A stretch of 64,000 bases of DNA from Streptomyces olivochromogenes (lineage in GTDB: Bacteria > Actinomycetota > Actinomycetes > Streptomycetales > Streptomycetaceae): contig NZ_JADDRL010000024.1 in NCBI RefSeq assembly GCF_021538895.1, positions 1 through 64,000 of the forward strand, written 5' to 3'. Positions 24,538 to 33,867 of this stretch are shown in pieces (position 1 is the stretch's first letter; each line of letters begins with the position of its first letter). Below the pieces are notes generated by a model. That model was not told the DNA's origin and did no database searches. It saw only the letters and a program-made list of their open reading frames with translations. Made by a program: the position numbers and the translations under genes.

Positions 24538-25695
24538 ATGAGCACCGAGAACCTCCCCCAGAGCCCTGAGCAGCAGTCTCGCAAGCCGCGCGTGGCCGTC
24601 GTGTTCGGCGGCCGCAGCTCCGAACACGGGATCTCCGTGGTCACCGCGGGCGCCGTACTGCGCGCCATCGACCGGACCAAGTACGACGTCCTGCCGATCG
24701 GCATCACCCGGGACGGCCGTTGGGCGCTCACCGCGGACGAGCCGGACCGCATGGCCATCACCGACCGCCGCACGCCGAGCGTCGACGAGCTCGCGGAGTC
24801 GGCCGAGGGCGGCGTGGTGCTCCCCGTCGACCCCGCCAACCGCGAGGTCGTCTACAGCGAGCCCGGCTCCGTGCCCAAGGCCCTCGGCGAGGTCGACGTG
24901 GTCTTCCCGGTGCTGCACGGCCCGTACGGCGAGGACGGCACCCTCCAGGGCCTCCTGGAGCTCTCCGGTGTCCCGTACGTGGGCGCGGGCGTGCTCGCCT
25001 CGGCCGTGGGCCAGGACAAGGAGTACATGAAGCGGGTGTTCACCTCCTTCGGGCTCAAGGTGGGCCCGTACGTGGTGATCCGGCCCCGTGAGTGGCAGCA
25101 GGACGAGCCGGCCGCCCGCAAGAAGATCGTCGACTTCGCCGGCGAGCACGGCTGGCCGCTGTTCGTGAAGCCCGCGCGCGCGGGCTCGTCGATCGGCATC
25201 ACCAAGGTCGACGACCTCTCGGGCCTCGACGAGGCGATCGCGGAGGCCCAGCGGCACGACCCGAAGATCCTGGTGGAGGCCGCGGTGCGCGGCCGCGAGA
25301 TCGAGTGCGGCGTCCTGGAGTTCGAGGACGGCCCGCGCGCCTCGGTGCCCGCGGAGATCCCGCCGCCGGACGCGCACGCGTACTACGACTTCGAGGCGAA
25401 GTACATCGACTCCACGCCCGGCATCGTCCCGGCCCCGCTCACCGACGAGGAGACCGCCGAGGTGCGCCGGCTCGCGGTGGACGCCTTCGACGCGGCCTCC
25501 TGCGAGGGCCTGGTCCGCGCGGACTTCTTCCTCACCGAGGACGGCGAGTTCGTGATCAACGAGATCAACACGATGCCCGGCTTCACGCCGATCTCGATGT
25601 ACCCGCAGATGTGGCAGGCGACCGGGATCAGATACCCGGAACTGGTGGACCGCCTGGTGCAGGCGGCCCTGCGCAGGTCGACGGGTCTTCGCTGA
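24538..25695 (+). CDS. ddlA: D-alanine--D-alanine ligase
   Basis: A 385-residue ATP-grasp ligase from ATG 24538. Motifs: FGGRSSEHGISVVTAG (~22-37), HGPYGEDGTLQGLLELSG (~125), KPARAGSSIGI (~211), and metal ligands in EINTMPGFTP (~341). It joins two D-Ala for peptidoglycan. Position after gpsA is typical for Streptomyces. No vancomycin-type residue set (Ddl of D-Ala-D-Lac type) is evident, so it is the normal housekeeping ligase. Confidence 0.96.
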   Translation: MSTENLPQSPEQQSRKPRVAVVFGGRSSEHGISVVTAGAVLRAIDRTKYDVLPIGITRDGRWALTADEPDRMAITDRRTPSVDELAESAEGGVVLPVDPANREVVYSEPGSVPKALGEVDVVFPVLHGPYGEDGTLQGLLELSGVPYVGAGVLASAVGQDKEYMKRVFTSFGLKVGPYVVIRPREWQQDEPAARKKIVDFAGEHGWPLFVKPARAGSSIGITKVDDLSGLDEAIAEAQRHDPKILVEAAVRGREIECGVLEFEDGPRASVPAEIPPPDAHAYYDFEAKYIDSTPGIVPAPLTDEETAEVRRLAVDAFDAASCEGLVRADFFLTEDGEFVINEINTMPGFTPISMYPQMWQATGIRYPELVDRLVQAALRRSTGLR

Positions 25696-25743
25696 GCGCT
25701 CCGCTGGAAGTGCCGCGACATTCCGTCCCTCGTCTGCGGCAAC

Positions 25744-25786
25744 GTCGTGGCTGGTCGCGCAGTTCCCCGCACCCCTTCAGGGCGCT
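25744..25786. repeat. Streptomyces dispersed repeat (GTGGCTGGTCGCGCAGTTCC type)
   Basis: The motif GTGGCTGGTCGCGCAGTTCC and the following CCGCACCCCTTCAGGGCGC match, from memory, a very common intergenic repeat of Streptomyces, whose second half forms a small hairpin. It lies between ddlA and the convergent DUF3515 gene. Confidence 0.65.
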
Positions 25787-25869
25787 GCCGAACTGCAGTG
25801 GACTTCGAACCCGACCTGCTTGGCCGCCGGGCCCGTGGCCACCGGCCCCGGGCGCCGCGCGGGCGGCCG

Positions 25870-26388
25870 TCAGGTCATGGAGGCGATCCCCTTGGGGATC
25901 GCCTTCTTCACAGCCGCCGCCAGGTCGATGAGCACCTGGGCGCCGTCGTCCTGTTGCGACATCCCGTCCGGCAGGCTCACCTGCACATACGTCTCGCGCT
26001 CGGCCGTGGTGAACCGCCACGTCCCGTCGTCCTGCTTCTCCATCAGCCAGTCCACGCCGTTGACCCCGCCGCCCATCGCGTCGGGGTCTTCGCCACGGGC
26101 GACTTCGGGGTCGATCATCTTCGGCGGCCGGGTGATTCCGCAGCGCAGTATGATCGCCGGGCTTCCCCAGCCCGCCGTGAAGGCGGACCGGGGCTCGGGG
26201 TCGTCGCGCTTGCGTCCGTCCACCGTCCGCGGCAGCACCTCGTGCAGGGCCCGGCACTGCGCGGCCGTCTTCGCGTCGGGGCTGGGAACCGCGACGGTGG
26301 CACTGTCGTCTGCTGATGAGCAGCCCGCGACGCCGATCAGCAGGGCGAGCGCGGGCAGGCGGATCGGCCGGTGACGGAAGATGTTCAC
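25870..26388 (-). CDS. DUF3515 lipoprotein
   Basis: A 172-residue predicted lipoprotein. The N-terminus has basic residues, a hydrophobic stretch (LPALALLIGVAGC) and a lipobox VAGC with Cys23. The rest matches DUF3515, which sits beside ddl in many actinobacteria; conserved Cys pairs occur around QCRALHEVLP and ILRCGITRP. Function is unknown; location outside the membrane next to a wall-precursor gene suggests an envelope role, but that is inference. The convergent ddlA terminator overlaps its last codons. Confidence 0.85.
   Translation of the reverse strand: MNIFRHRPIRLPALALLIGVAGCSSADDSATVAVPSPDAKTAAQCRALHEVLPRTVDGRKRDDPEPRSAFTAGWGSPAIILRCGITRPPKMIDPEVARGEDPDAMGGGVNGVDWLMEKQDDGTWRFTTAERETYVQVSLPDGMSQQDDGAQVLIDLAAAVKKAIPKGIASMT
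25882..25908 (+). terminator. ddlA terminator embedded in the 3' end of the DUF3515 gene
   Basis: A perfect 10-bp stem GGCGATCCCC/GGGGATCGCC (25882-25891 with 25894-25903) with TTCTT after it on the plus strand. On the minus strand the same bases encode KKAIPKGIA at the DUF3515 C-terminus. Confidence 0.65.
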
Positions 26389-26408
26389 CGGCCAAGGGTA
26401 GACGGGGG

Positions 26409-26642
26409 CTACAGATGGACGACCGGGCAGGTCAGGGTGCGGGTGATGCCGTCCACTTGCTGGACCTTGGCCACCACCAGGCGGCCGAGGTCGTCGACGG
26501 TGTCGGCTTGCGCGCGCACGATGACGTCATACGGTCCTGTCACGTCCTCGGCCTGGATGACTCCAGGGATCTTGCTGATCGTCTCAGCGACGGTCGACGC
26601 TTTGCCGACCTCCGTCTGGATCAGGATGTACGCCTGTACCAC
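26409..26642 (-). CDS. Stand-alone Lrp/AsnC ligand-binding (RAM) domain protein
   Basis: A 77-residue protein (MVQAYILIQTEVGKAS...) consisting only of the alpha-beta effector domain of Lrp/AsnC regulators: AETISKIPGVIQAEDVTGPYD and the VRAQADTVDDLGRLVV stretch. There is no DNA-binding helix-turn-helix. Such small domains oligomerise and may bind amino acids or partner regulators. It starts 20 bases upstream of the DUF3515 start on the same strand, so the two may be cotranscribed, and it is divergent from thiL. Confidence 0.88.
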   Translation of the reverse strand: MVQAYILIQTEVGKASTVAETISKIPGVIQAEDVTGPYDVIVRAQADTVDDLGRLVVAKVQQVDGITRTLTCPVVHL

Positions 26643-26848
26643 GGAACCTCCAGGGCGGCCACGAGGATCATGTGGGGAAAAGGAACGCCACGGTATCGCG
26701 TCGCCGCTCGCCGCGGGGAGACCTGCGGAGACCGAGGCTTGCGCGCCGGGGTGCGGGTACGACAGAAGTTGACGGTCATCTCGACCGTAATGGGGGCGAG
26801 AATGGCGCGCGAGCGGGTACGGACAGGCGACGAAGGGGCGATAGGGCG

Positions 26849-27814
26849 ATGAAGGGCACTGTTGGTGAGCTAGGGGAATTCGGGCTCATCAGGGAGCTCA
26901 CCTCCCGTCTCACCACCACCCCGGCGGTCCGGGTCGGCCCCGGCGACGACGCCGCGGTGGTCGCCGCGCCCGACCGCCGGGTGGTGGCGAGCACCGACAT
27001 CCTGCTGGAGGGGCGGCACTTCCGCCGCGACTGGTCCACGGCGTACGACGTGGGGCGCAAGGCGGCCGCGCAGAACCTCGCGGACATCGCCGCCATGGGC
27101 GCCGTACCGACCGCGCTGCTGCTCGGCCTGGTCGTCCCCGCCGAACTCCCGGTCACCTGGCCCACCGAGCTGATGGACGGCCTGCGCGACGAGTGCCAGG
27201 TGGCGGGCGCCTCGGTGGTCGGCGGGGACGTCGTACGGGGCGACACGATCATGGTGTCGATCACCGCGCTCGGCGATCTGCGCAACCAGGAGCCCGTGAC
27301 CCGGGCCGGCGCGCAGCCCGGCGACCTCGTCGCGGTGACGGGCTGGCTGGGCTGGTCCGCGGCCGGATACGCGGTGCTGTCCCGGGGCTTCCGCTCGCCG
27401 CGCGCGTTCGTCGAGGCCCACCGGCGCCCCGAACCGCCGTACCACGCGGGTCCGGCCGCCGCCGGGCTCGGCGCGACCGCGATGTGCGACGTGAGCGACG
27501 GACTGATCGCCGACCTCGGGCACATCGCCGAGGCCAGCAAGGTCCGTATCGACATCCGCTCCGGGGCGATCGACATCCCGTCGCAGATGAACGACATCGG
27601 CCAGGCCGTCGGCGTCGACCCCATCCAGTGGGTGCTGACCGGGGGAGAGGACCACGCGATCGTGGCGACCTTCCCGCCGGACGTGAAGCTGCCGGCCCGC
27701 TGGAAGGTCATCGGCGAGGTCCTCAACCCCTCGGCGCTGCCCCAGGTGACGGTCGACGGGGCCCCGTGGACCAGCAAGGGCGGCTGGGACCACTTCGGGG
27801 ACATCGAGTCGTGA
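26849..27814 (+). CDS. thiL: Thiamine-monophosphate kinase
   Basis: A 321-residue AIR-synthase-fold kinase from ATG 26849 ([14 protein letters not shown]). ATP/Mg motif [10 protein letters not shown] (~32-41), [10 protein letters not shown] (~78), GGDVVRGD (~127) and [13 protein letters not shown] (~214). It phosphorylates thiamine monophosphate to the active diphosphate. The stop overlaps the thiD start by 4 bases. No TPP riboswitch was recognised in the 206 bases upstream. Confidence 0.93.
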   Translation: MKGTVGELGEFGLIRELTSRLTTTPAVRVGPGDDAAVVAAPDRRVVASTDILLEGRHFRRDWSTAYDVGRKAAAQNLADIAAMGAVPTALLLGLVVPAELPVTWPTELMDGLRDECQVAGASVVGGDVVRGDTIMVSITALGDLRNQEPVTRAGAQPGDLVAVTGWLGWSAAGYAVLSRGFRSPRAFVEAHRRPEPPYHAGPAAAGLGATAMCDVSDGLIADLGHIAEASKVRIDIRSGAIDIPSQMNDIGQAVGVDPIQWVLTGGEDHAIVATFPPDVKLPARWKVIGEVLNPSALPQVTVDGAPWTSKGGWDHFGDIES

Positions 27815-28602
27815 GCGCCCCGCCCAGGGTCCTCACCGTGGCCGGCTCCGACTCCGGGGGCGGCGCGGGCATCCAGGCCGACCTGAAGACGATGCTGGCG
27901 CTCGGCGTGCACGGCATGAGCGTGATCACGGCGGTGACCGCGCAGAACTCGGTCGGTGTGCAGGGCGCCTGGGAGTTGCCGGTGGAGGCGGTGCGGGCCC
28001 AGTACCGCAGCGTCGTGGACGACATCGGCGTCCAGGCCGTGAAGACCGGCATGCTGGCCTCTGCGGAACTCGTCGAGGCGGTGGCCGAATTGATCACCGG
28101 CACACATGCCCCGGCGGTCGTGGACCCGGTGGGCATCTCCAAGCACGGCGACTCGCTGCTGGCCGCCTCGGCGCTGGACTCGGTGCGCACGAAACTGCTG
28201 CCGGCGGCGACCGTGGCCACCCCGAACCTCGACGAGGTGACCCAACTCACGGGCCTGCGGGTCGAGTCGGAGGAGGGGCTGCGGGAGGCGGCCGCGGCCG
28301 TCCTGGAGTACGGCCCGCGGTGGGTGTTGATCAAGGGCGGGCATCTGCCCGGGGACGCCGTCGACCTGCTGACCGACGGCTCCGAGGAGCACTGGCTGCG
28401 GTCACCCCGGCACGACAACCGGCACACGCACGGCACGGGCTGCACGCTCGCCTCCGCGATCGCGGCCGGGCTGGCGAAGGGCCGGACGGTGCCGCAGGCG
28501 GTGGGGGCGGCCAAGGAGTACGTCACCGGGGCCATCGCGGCCGGCTTCGCGCTGGGCGGCGGGATCGGACCGGTGGATCACGCGTGGCGGCTGCGGGCCT
28601 GA
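27811..28602 (+). CDS. thiD: Hydroxymethylpyrimidine/phosphomethylpyrimidine kinase
   Basis: A 263-residue ribokinase-fold enzyme from GTG 27811 (GTGA overlap with thiL). N-terminal [19 protein letters not shown] (~9-27), and the catalytic anion hole and base in [18 protein letters not shown] (~205). It phosphorylates HMP and HMP-P for thiamine synthesis. thiL-thiD form a tight operon; rpmB converges from the right and shares the hairpin at 28666-28693. Confidence 0.94.
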   Translation: MSAPPRVLTVAGSDSGGGAGIQADLKTMLALGVHGMSVITAVTAQNSVGVQGAWELPVEAVRAQYRSVVDDIGVQAVKTGMLASAELVEAVAELITGTHAPAVVDPVGISKHGDSLLAASALDSVRTKLLPAATVATPNLDEVTQLTGLRVESEEGLREAAAAVLEYGPRWVLIKGGHLPGDAVDLLTDGSEEHWLRSPRHDNRHTHGTGCTLASAIAAGLAKGRTVPQAVGAAKEYVTGAIAAGFALGGGIGPVDHAWRLRA

Positions 28603-28665
28603 TCCGCGGGTACGGCGAAGGCGAGGACGGCCGACGCGAGAGCATCAGGAGCGGGGACGGCAAAA

Positions 28666-28693
28666 AGCCGGCCCACCCTCAGGTGGACCGGCT
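28666..28693 (-). terminator. Rho-independent terminator of rpmB
   Basis: A 12-bp stem with one mismatch (28666-28677 with 28682-28693), 4-base loop, followed in the minus direction by TTTTT. It is 43 bases beyond the rpmB stop and may also stop the thiLD transcript. Confidence 0.85.
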
Positions 28694-28735
28694 CCATGCA
28701 GCGAACCAGCAGTGGCCGCGCGCTCAGCGTTTGCG

Positions 28736-28921
28736 TCAGCGCGAGACCTTGCCGGCCTTGATGCACGAGGTGCAAGCGTTCACGCGCTTCGGCGTCCCGC
28801 CGACCACGGTACGCACACGCTGGATGTTCGGGTTCCAGCGGCGGGACGTACGGCGGTGCGAAAACGAGATGTTGTTGCCGAAGCCCGGCCCCTTGCCGCA
28901 GACGTCGCAGTTGGCAGCCAC
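28736..28921 (-). CDS. rpmB: 50S ribosomal protein L28
   Basis: A 61-residue L28 ([20 protein letters not shown]). It has two CxxC pairs (CDVC at 5-8 and CTSC near 50), so it is the zinc-binding form; Streptomyces also has zinc-free paralogues elsewhere under Zur control. It is transcribed away from the DAK gene across a 259-base gap with a long leader. Confidence 0.97.
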   Translation of the reverse strand: MAANCDVCGKGPGFGNNISFSHRRTSRRWNPNIQRVRTVVGGTPKRVNACTSCIKAGKVSR

Positions 28922-29180
28922 GGGTCACTCCAAAGACTTCAGATGCACTTACGGTTGATCCCGGCATGCCGGGATCGAGATCCTAGGATCTGAGATCTTG
29001 AGTGGCGTTGCCAGGGGGAATGGCCCGATCGGGATCGGGCAACCGGAGCAGCATACAACGACTGCGTCCGTACAACGAAACTACCATGGCAGCTCAGGCC
29101 CCCGCCCCAGGCCCTCCTCCGGCGCACACCGACCCGGGGTCTACGCTGCGTCCCACGTCCAGCAGCTCAGGGAGGCGCAG

Positions 29181-30890
29181 GTGGCGCAGGTGCCGCAGAC
29201 ATTCTTCGATGCTCTCGCGGTGCGCACCTGGTGCGGTCTCGCACTCCGGGCGCTGGGACAGGCGCGCGAGGAGATCGACGCGATCAACGTGTACCCGGTG
29301 GCCGACGGCGACACCGGCACGAACCTCTATCTGACCCTGGAGTCCGCCGTGGCGGCGGTCGAGGCCGTGTTCGCCGGGTACGAGGCGGGTCCCGCGCAGG
29401 GCACGGGACCGTCCCTGGCCGACGCCGTGCACGCCATGGCCCACGGGGCCCTCATCGGGGCACGCGGCAACTCCGGCACCATCCTCGCCCAGCTGCTGCG
29501 CGGCATGACCCAGGTACTCACTGCCGACGGCACGACCGCCCACACCGACGGACCGGGACTGCGGCTGGCCCTGCGGCACGCGGCCGACTCCGCCCGCCAG
29601 GCCGTGGCCCACCCCGTCGAGGGCACGGTGCTGTCCGTCGCCTCGGCCGCCGCCGAGGCGGCCGAGGGCGCCGAGGGGGACTGCGGAACGGTCGCGCGCG
29701 CGGCCTACGAAGGTGCGCGCACGGCGCTCGCGGCGACTCCGGGGCAGCTGGCCGTCCTGGAGCGGGCCGGAGTGGTCGACGCCGGCGGGCGGGGCCTGGT
29801 GGCGGTGCTGGCGGCCCTGGTGGAGACGTTCACGGGTGAGGCGCCGACGGGGGTGCGGTCGACGGCGCCCGCGTACGAGGCGCACCCGGAGGCCCTCGCG
29901 GAGGCCCACGCGCGCGGGGCGGCCGCCGCCCCGGAGGCGGCCGGGTGCGACGACGGGCCGGCGGAAGGCGGGCCCGCCTTCGAGGTCATCTATCTGCTGG
30001 AGGCCGAGGACTCCGCCGTGGCACGGCTGCGCGAGCGGCTCGACGGCCTCGGCGACTCCCTGGTCGTGGTCGGCGGCGACGGACTGTGGAACGTCCATGT
30101 GCACGTCGACGACGCGGGCGCCGCCGTGGAGGCGGGCGTCGAGGCCGGGCGCCCGTACCGGATCAGGATCACGCACTTCGGGCTCGGCGACGCGCACACC
30201 GGCCGCGAGCGGCCGCCCCGCGAGCGGGCCCAGCGCGCCGTCGTGGCGGTCGTACCCGGCGAGGGCCTGGCCGGGCTGTACACCGAGGCCGGCGCCACCA
30301 CCGTGCTCGCGCGCCCCGGGGAGCCGCCCGCCAGCGGGGAGCTCGTCCAGGCCGTACGGCGCGCCCACGCGCGCGAGGTGGTGCTGCTGCCCAACGACGC
30401 GGAGCTGCGCCACACGGCGGCCGCGGCCGCGGAGCAGGCACGCGCGGAGGGCATCCGCGTCGCCCTCATCCCGACCCGCTCGGCGGTCCAGGGGATCGCC
30501 GCGCTCGCCGTGCACGCGCCGGAGCGCCGCTTCGACGAGGACGTCGTCCAGATGACCTCCGCGGCGGGCGCCACCCGCCACGCGGAGGTCGTCGTCGCCG
30601 AACGCCAGTCCTGGACCATGGCCGGCATCTGCCAGGCCGGCGACGTCCTCGGCCTCATCGACGGCGACGTGGCCGTGATCGGCTCGGACGTCACGGCCAC
30701 CGCCGAGACCGTCCTGGACCGGATGCTCCAGGCCGGCGGCGAACTGGTCACCCTCGTCCTCGGCGACGAGGCGCCGGAAGAGATCGCCGGCCGCCTGGAG
30801 ACACGCGTCCGGGAGTCCTACCTCGCCGTCGACACCGTCGTCTACCGGGGCGGACGACAGGGAGCACTGCTGCTCATCGGCGTGGAGTGA
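29181..30890 (+). CDS. DAK phosphatase/FakA-like kinase domain protein
   Basis: A 569-residue protein. GTG 29181 is preferred (GGAGG 5 bases upstream; MAQVPQTFFDALAVRTW). The N-terminal DhaL-type nucleotide domain contains INVYPVADGDTGTNLYLTLE (~33-52) with the Mg-binding Asp residues and GARGNSGTILAQLLRG (~93). The C-terminal half resembles the FakA/YloV linker and C-terminal domains. Homologues phosphorylate fatty acids bound to FakB or act on dihydroxyacetone; no FakB gene is adjacent here. In S. coelicolor it lies directly before recG. Confidence 0.88.
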   Translation: MAQVPQTFFDALAVRTWCGLALRALGQAREEIDAINVYPVADGDTGTNLYLTLESAVAAVEAVFAGYEAGPAQGTGPSLADAVHAMAHGALIGARGNSGTILAQLLRGMTQVLTADGTTAHTDGPGLRLALRHAADSARQAVAHPVEGTVLSVASAAAEAAEGAEGDCGTVARAAYEGARTALAATPGQLAVLERAGVVDAGGRGLVAVLAALVETFTGEAPTGVRSTAPAYEAHPEALAEAHARGAAAAPEAAGCDDGPAEGGPAFEVIYLLEAEDSAVARLRERLDGLGDSLVVVGGDGLWNVHVHVDDAGAAVEAGVEAGRPYRIRITHFGLGDAHTGRERPPRERAQRAVVAVVPGEGLAGLYTEAGATTVLARPGEPPASGELVQAVRRAHAREVVLLPNDAELRHTAAAAAEQARAEGIRVALIPTRSAVQGIAALAVHAPERRFDEDVVQMTSAAGATRHAEVVVAERQSWTMAGICQAGDVLGLIDGDVAVIGSDVTATAETVLDRMLQAGGELVTLVLGDEAPEEIAGRLETRVRESYLAVDTVVYRGGRQGALLLIGVE

Positions 30891-30910
30891 CCCCCTCCCG
30901 CAGGAGGGGG
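30891..30910 (+). terminator. Terminator after the DAK gene
   Basis: An 8-bp stem CCCCCTCC/GGAGGGGG directly after the stop codon (30891-30898 with 30903-30910). It separates the DAK gene from the converging TPR gene. Confidence 0.8.
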
Positions 30911-30927
30911 CACCCGGCGCCCGTCCC

Positions 30928-33867
30928 TCACCCCCGGCGGGCCTCCGGGAGGTCGGGCAGGTCCAGCATCTGGTGCGCCTCGGCCCGTCGCGCCCGCACC
31001 GCCTCGTCCGTGCCGTCGGCGCCCTCGTAGGCCGCGAGCACCGCACGCGCGCGTGCGGCCGCGTCGGCCGGGCGGCCCAGGTCGGCCTCCAGCCAGCCGG
31101 CGGCGAGCTCGGCACCCGTGCGGCTGTGCAGGCCCTCCTCGCCCAGCGAGCCGAACACGGCGCTCGCCCGTACCGCCTGGGCCAGCGCCTCCTCGAACGC
31201 GGCCCGGATCGCGGTGTCCTCGGCCTCCTCGGACACCGAGCGGGCCACCAGGTCGGCGAACTGGCGATGGGTGTGACCCAGTTCGGCGGTGAGCGACTCG
31301 CGCGCCTCCACGTCGTCCACCGTCTCCAGGGCCGCCTCGCACTCGCCGGCCGCGTCCGCCATCAGGCTCCGGGCCCGGTCGAGCCCGGCCCCCGAGCGCA
31401 GTGCCAGCCACGCGCGGGCCCGCAGGCTGCGGACCAGGCCGTGGACGTTGCCGAGGGAGCGCCACAGGTCGCCCGCGCGCGCGTAGGCCTGGTCCGCCTC
31501 GGCGGGCAGCCCCGCCTGGCCGAGGGACTCGGCGGCGAGGTGGGCCAGCGTGGCGTGGTCCTGCTGCTCGGGCCAGTTCCGGGCGAGCTCGGCCGCCTGG
31601 AGCCGGCGTTCGGCCGCCGCGCGGTGCTCGCCGAGCTCACTGAGACAGTCGCCGAGCCACCACTGCGTCTGCACGATCGCGCCGTCGCCGTGCGTCTCGG
31701 CGCTCAGGTCGGGCAGCGCCGACTCCAGCACCTCGGCGGCCTCCGGGTAGCGCCCCTGCCGCAGCAGGAAGCCGCCCAGCTGGTGCCGCGCCCAGGAGCC
31801 CAGGGTCGCGCTCTCGCCCGCCTCGTCGGCCCAGTGCGCCGCCTCCAGGGCGTGCTCCGCCGCCTCCCGCACCTCGCCCAGGCCCCCGACGACCTCGGCG
31901 AGCCGGAGGTGCAGCTGGGCCCGCCCCGTCGCCTCCAGGAACGGCCCGCCGTGCTCCAGGGACGCGCGCAGCGCCCGCTCCGCCTCCGCCATGTCGCCGA
32001 GCTGATGGGAGAGAGCGGCCACCCGCACCTCGTACTCCACCGCGAACCATGGCAGCCCGCCTTCCACGAACTCCCGCGCGGCCCGCCGGAACAGCCCCGC
32101 CGCGGCCTCTGCGTCCCCGGTGAGCTCCGCCAGCTCCGCGAGCATCGCCTGCCCCTCGGCGGCCCGGGACGCCAGCCGCACGTCGCCGCCGGTGTGCCCG
32201 TGGACCAGCGCCAAAAGCTCCCGTACGGCCCGCTCGGCGTCCGGCAGGGTGTGCTCCCCGTGCTCGTGCGCCCGCCGCATCAGGATCCGGGCCCGCCCCA
32301 TCAGCACGGACGCCGTCTGCCGTACGCCGGTGCCGTCCTCCGCGTACAGCGCGAGGGCCTGGTCGTAGGGCTCGGCGACCGCCGCGAGCGCCTCGTCGAC
32401 GTGACCCGACAGGGCGCGTACGTAGGCCGCACGCGTGCGTGCCGCCAGTGCCTCCCCGGGGTCGCCCCCCTCCGCGTAGAGCCCGGCCGCCCGCTCGAAC
32501 AGGCCGATGCCGTCGGGTCCGCGGTCCATGGCCTCGTGGTCGGCGATCTCCGCGCGGTCGAGCGCGTCCAGTTCGATCCCCTCGGCGGCCCGGGCGACCG
32601 CCGCCCACGCCTCGATGGCGTTCGGCCGGAGGGTGTCCGACAGCCGCCGGGCCTCGGCGATCAGCGCCGGCAGGTCCGGTTCCTCTTCCGGGACGGCGAC
32701 CGCGGCGGCCGGGGGCGCCGCGGTGGTCGCGGGGGTGCGCACGGTGGCCGTCCGCACGCCCAGCGGCAGCCGCTCCACCGGCGGACGCTGCTCCATGCGC
32801 GCGCGGGCCCGCTCGCCGATGTACGGGGTGCCGTTGCGCCGGTCGAACTGCCCGGCCAGGTCCAGGGCCTCGGCGCGCGCGTGGGCGGCGAGTTCCGCCG
32901 CGGTCCACGCCCGCCCCGCGGGACCGGGCACCTGCTGCCCGCCCAGCCCCAGGGCGGTCAGGCGGTCCATCAGCAGGGTCACGACGGTCATGAAGTCCAG
33001 CCGGCTGCGCGGCTGTCCCGCGTCCGTGAAGTAGGCCGGCCGCTCCGCGAGCAGCTCCAGACCGCGCGCCTCGTTGCCGGTCAGCGCGCAGAACTCCACG
33101 TGGTCCGCGTACGCGCCGCGCATGCTCTCCATGGGCCGCACCAGCCGCAGGCCGCGCAGGTGGTGCGCGCGCGCCTCGTCCGTGCGGCCCAGCCGCAGCA
33201 GCGGCGTCAGGGAGGAGGCGAGCACGCTGTGCGGCTCGTGGGCGCAGGTGTACTCGCCCTCCAGGACCGGCCGCCACAGCTCCAGCGCCTCGGCGTCCCG
33301 GCCCCGGGTCACCTGCCAGATGCCCTGCCCGTGCAGCTCGCAGGCGTGGCAGTCGGCCATCCGGTCCCGGTCGGCGGCCAGCCAGGCGCCGTACGCCCGC
33401 TCCGCGCGGTCCAGGTCCCCGATGTGCGCGGCCACGTTGAACTCGGCGCTGCGCACGGCCCGTTCGGAGTGCCCGGCCAGCCGGTAGCGGTGCTCCATCT
33501 CGCCGAGCCACTTCTCGATCGAGGCGAGCGGGATGTGCGGCTGGTCCAGCATGCCCGAGGACATCCACTTGAAGACCCAGTGCAGCGAATGGGTCTCGTA
33601 CTCGTCGAAGTCCTCCGGGCGTTCGTCCCACATGCGCAGCAGCCGCGCGAACGGGACGAACATCTTGTCCTTCTCGGAGCTGTAGTTGTAGACCTTCAGC
33701 TGGTGTCCGAGCGCCTCGATCACGGCGAGCGGGATGGTCAGCCGCTCGGCGTCGGCGAGCAGTTGCTCCGCGCGCGCGTTGCGGGCCGGGCCCTCCGGCT
33801 GCTCGCCGTTCTCCGCCATCGCCCGGCGCAGCGCGTCGAAGTCGGTGATCCCGCTGTCTTCGGTCAT
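30928..33867 (-). CDS. Large TPR-repeat protein paired with HSP90-like ATPase
   Basis: A 979-residue protein from ATG 33867, which overlaps the HSP90 gene stop by 4 bases (ATGA), so translation is coupled. It is made almost entirely of Ala/Leu/Glu-rich helical hairpins typical of tetratricopeptide repeats (for example HLGDMAEAERAL-like units, QGRYPEAAEVLESALPDL, LGEHRAAAERRLQAAEL). An Ala/Pro linker near 455-480 (TVRTPATTAAPPAAAVAV) divides an N-terminal ~450-residue block from the C-terminal repeat array. No signal peptide, membrane segment or enzymatic motif is seen. Inferred role: scaffold or client adaptor for the adjacent HSP90-like chaperone. Confidence 0.8.
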   Translation of the reverse strand: MTEDSGITDFDALRRAMAENGEQPEGPARNARAEQLLADAERLTIPLAVIEALGHQLKVYNYSSEKDKMFVPFARLLRMWDERPEDFDEYETHSLHWVFKWMSSGMLDQPHIPLASIEKWLGEMEHRYRLAGHSERAVRSAEFNVAAHIGDLDRAERAYGAWLAADRDRMADCHACELHGQGIWQVTRGRDAEALELWRPVLEGEYTCAHEPHSVLASSLTPLLRLGRTDEARAHHLRGLRLVRPMESMRGAYADHVEFCALTGNEARGLELLAERPAYFTDAGQPRSRLDFMTVVTLLMDRLTALGLGGQQVPGPAGRAWTAAELAAHARAEALDLAGQFDRRNGTPYIGERARARMEQRPPVERLPLGVRTATVRTPATTAAPPAAAVAVPEEEPDLPALIAEARRLSDTLRPNAIEAWAAVARAAEGIELDALDRAEIADHEAMDRGPDGIGLFERAAGLYAEGGDPGEALAARTRAAYVRALSGHVDEALAAVAEPYDQALALYAEDGTGVRQTASVLMGRARILMRRAHEHGEHTLPDAERAVRELLALVHGHTGGDVRLASRAAEGQAMLAELAELTGDAEAAAGLFRRAAREFVEGGLPWFAVEYEVRVAALSHQLGDMAEAERALRASLEHGGPFLEATGRAQLHLRLAEVVGGLGEVREAAEHALEAAHWADEAGESATLGSWARHQLGGFLLRQGRYPEAAEVLESALPDLSAETHGDGAIVQTQWWLGDCLSELGEHRAAAERRLQAAELARNWPEQQDHATLAHLAAESLGQAGLPAEADQAYARAGDLWRSLGNVHGLVRSLRARAWLALRSGAGLDRARSLMADAAGECEAALETVDDVEARESLTAELGHTHRQFADLVARSVSEEAEDTAIRAAFEEALAQAVRASAVFGSLGEEGLHSRTGAELAAGWLEADLGRPADAAARARAVLAAYEGADGTDEAVRARRAEAHQMLDLPDLPEARRG

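Noticed and set aside
26643..26848. TPP riboswitch before thiL-thiD
   Set aside because: The conserved THI-box sequences (CUGAGA and the ACCUGAUCUGG-type core) are not present in this gap.
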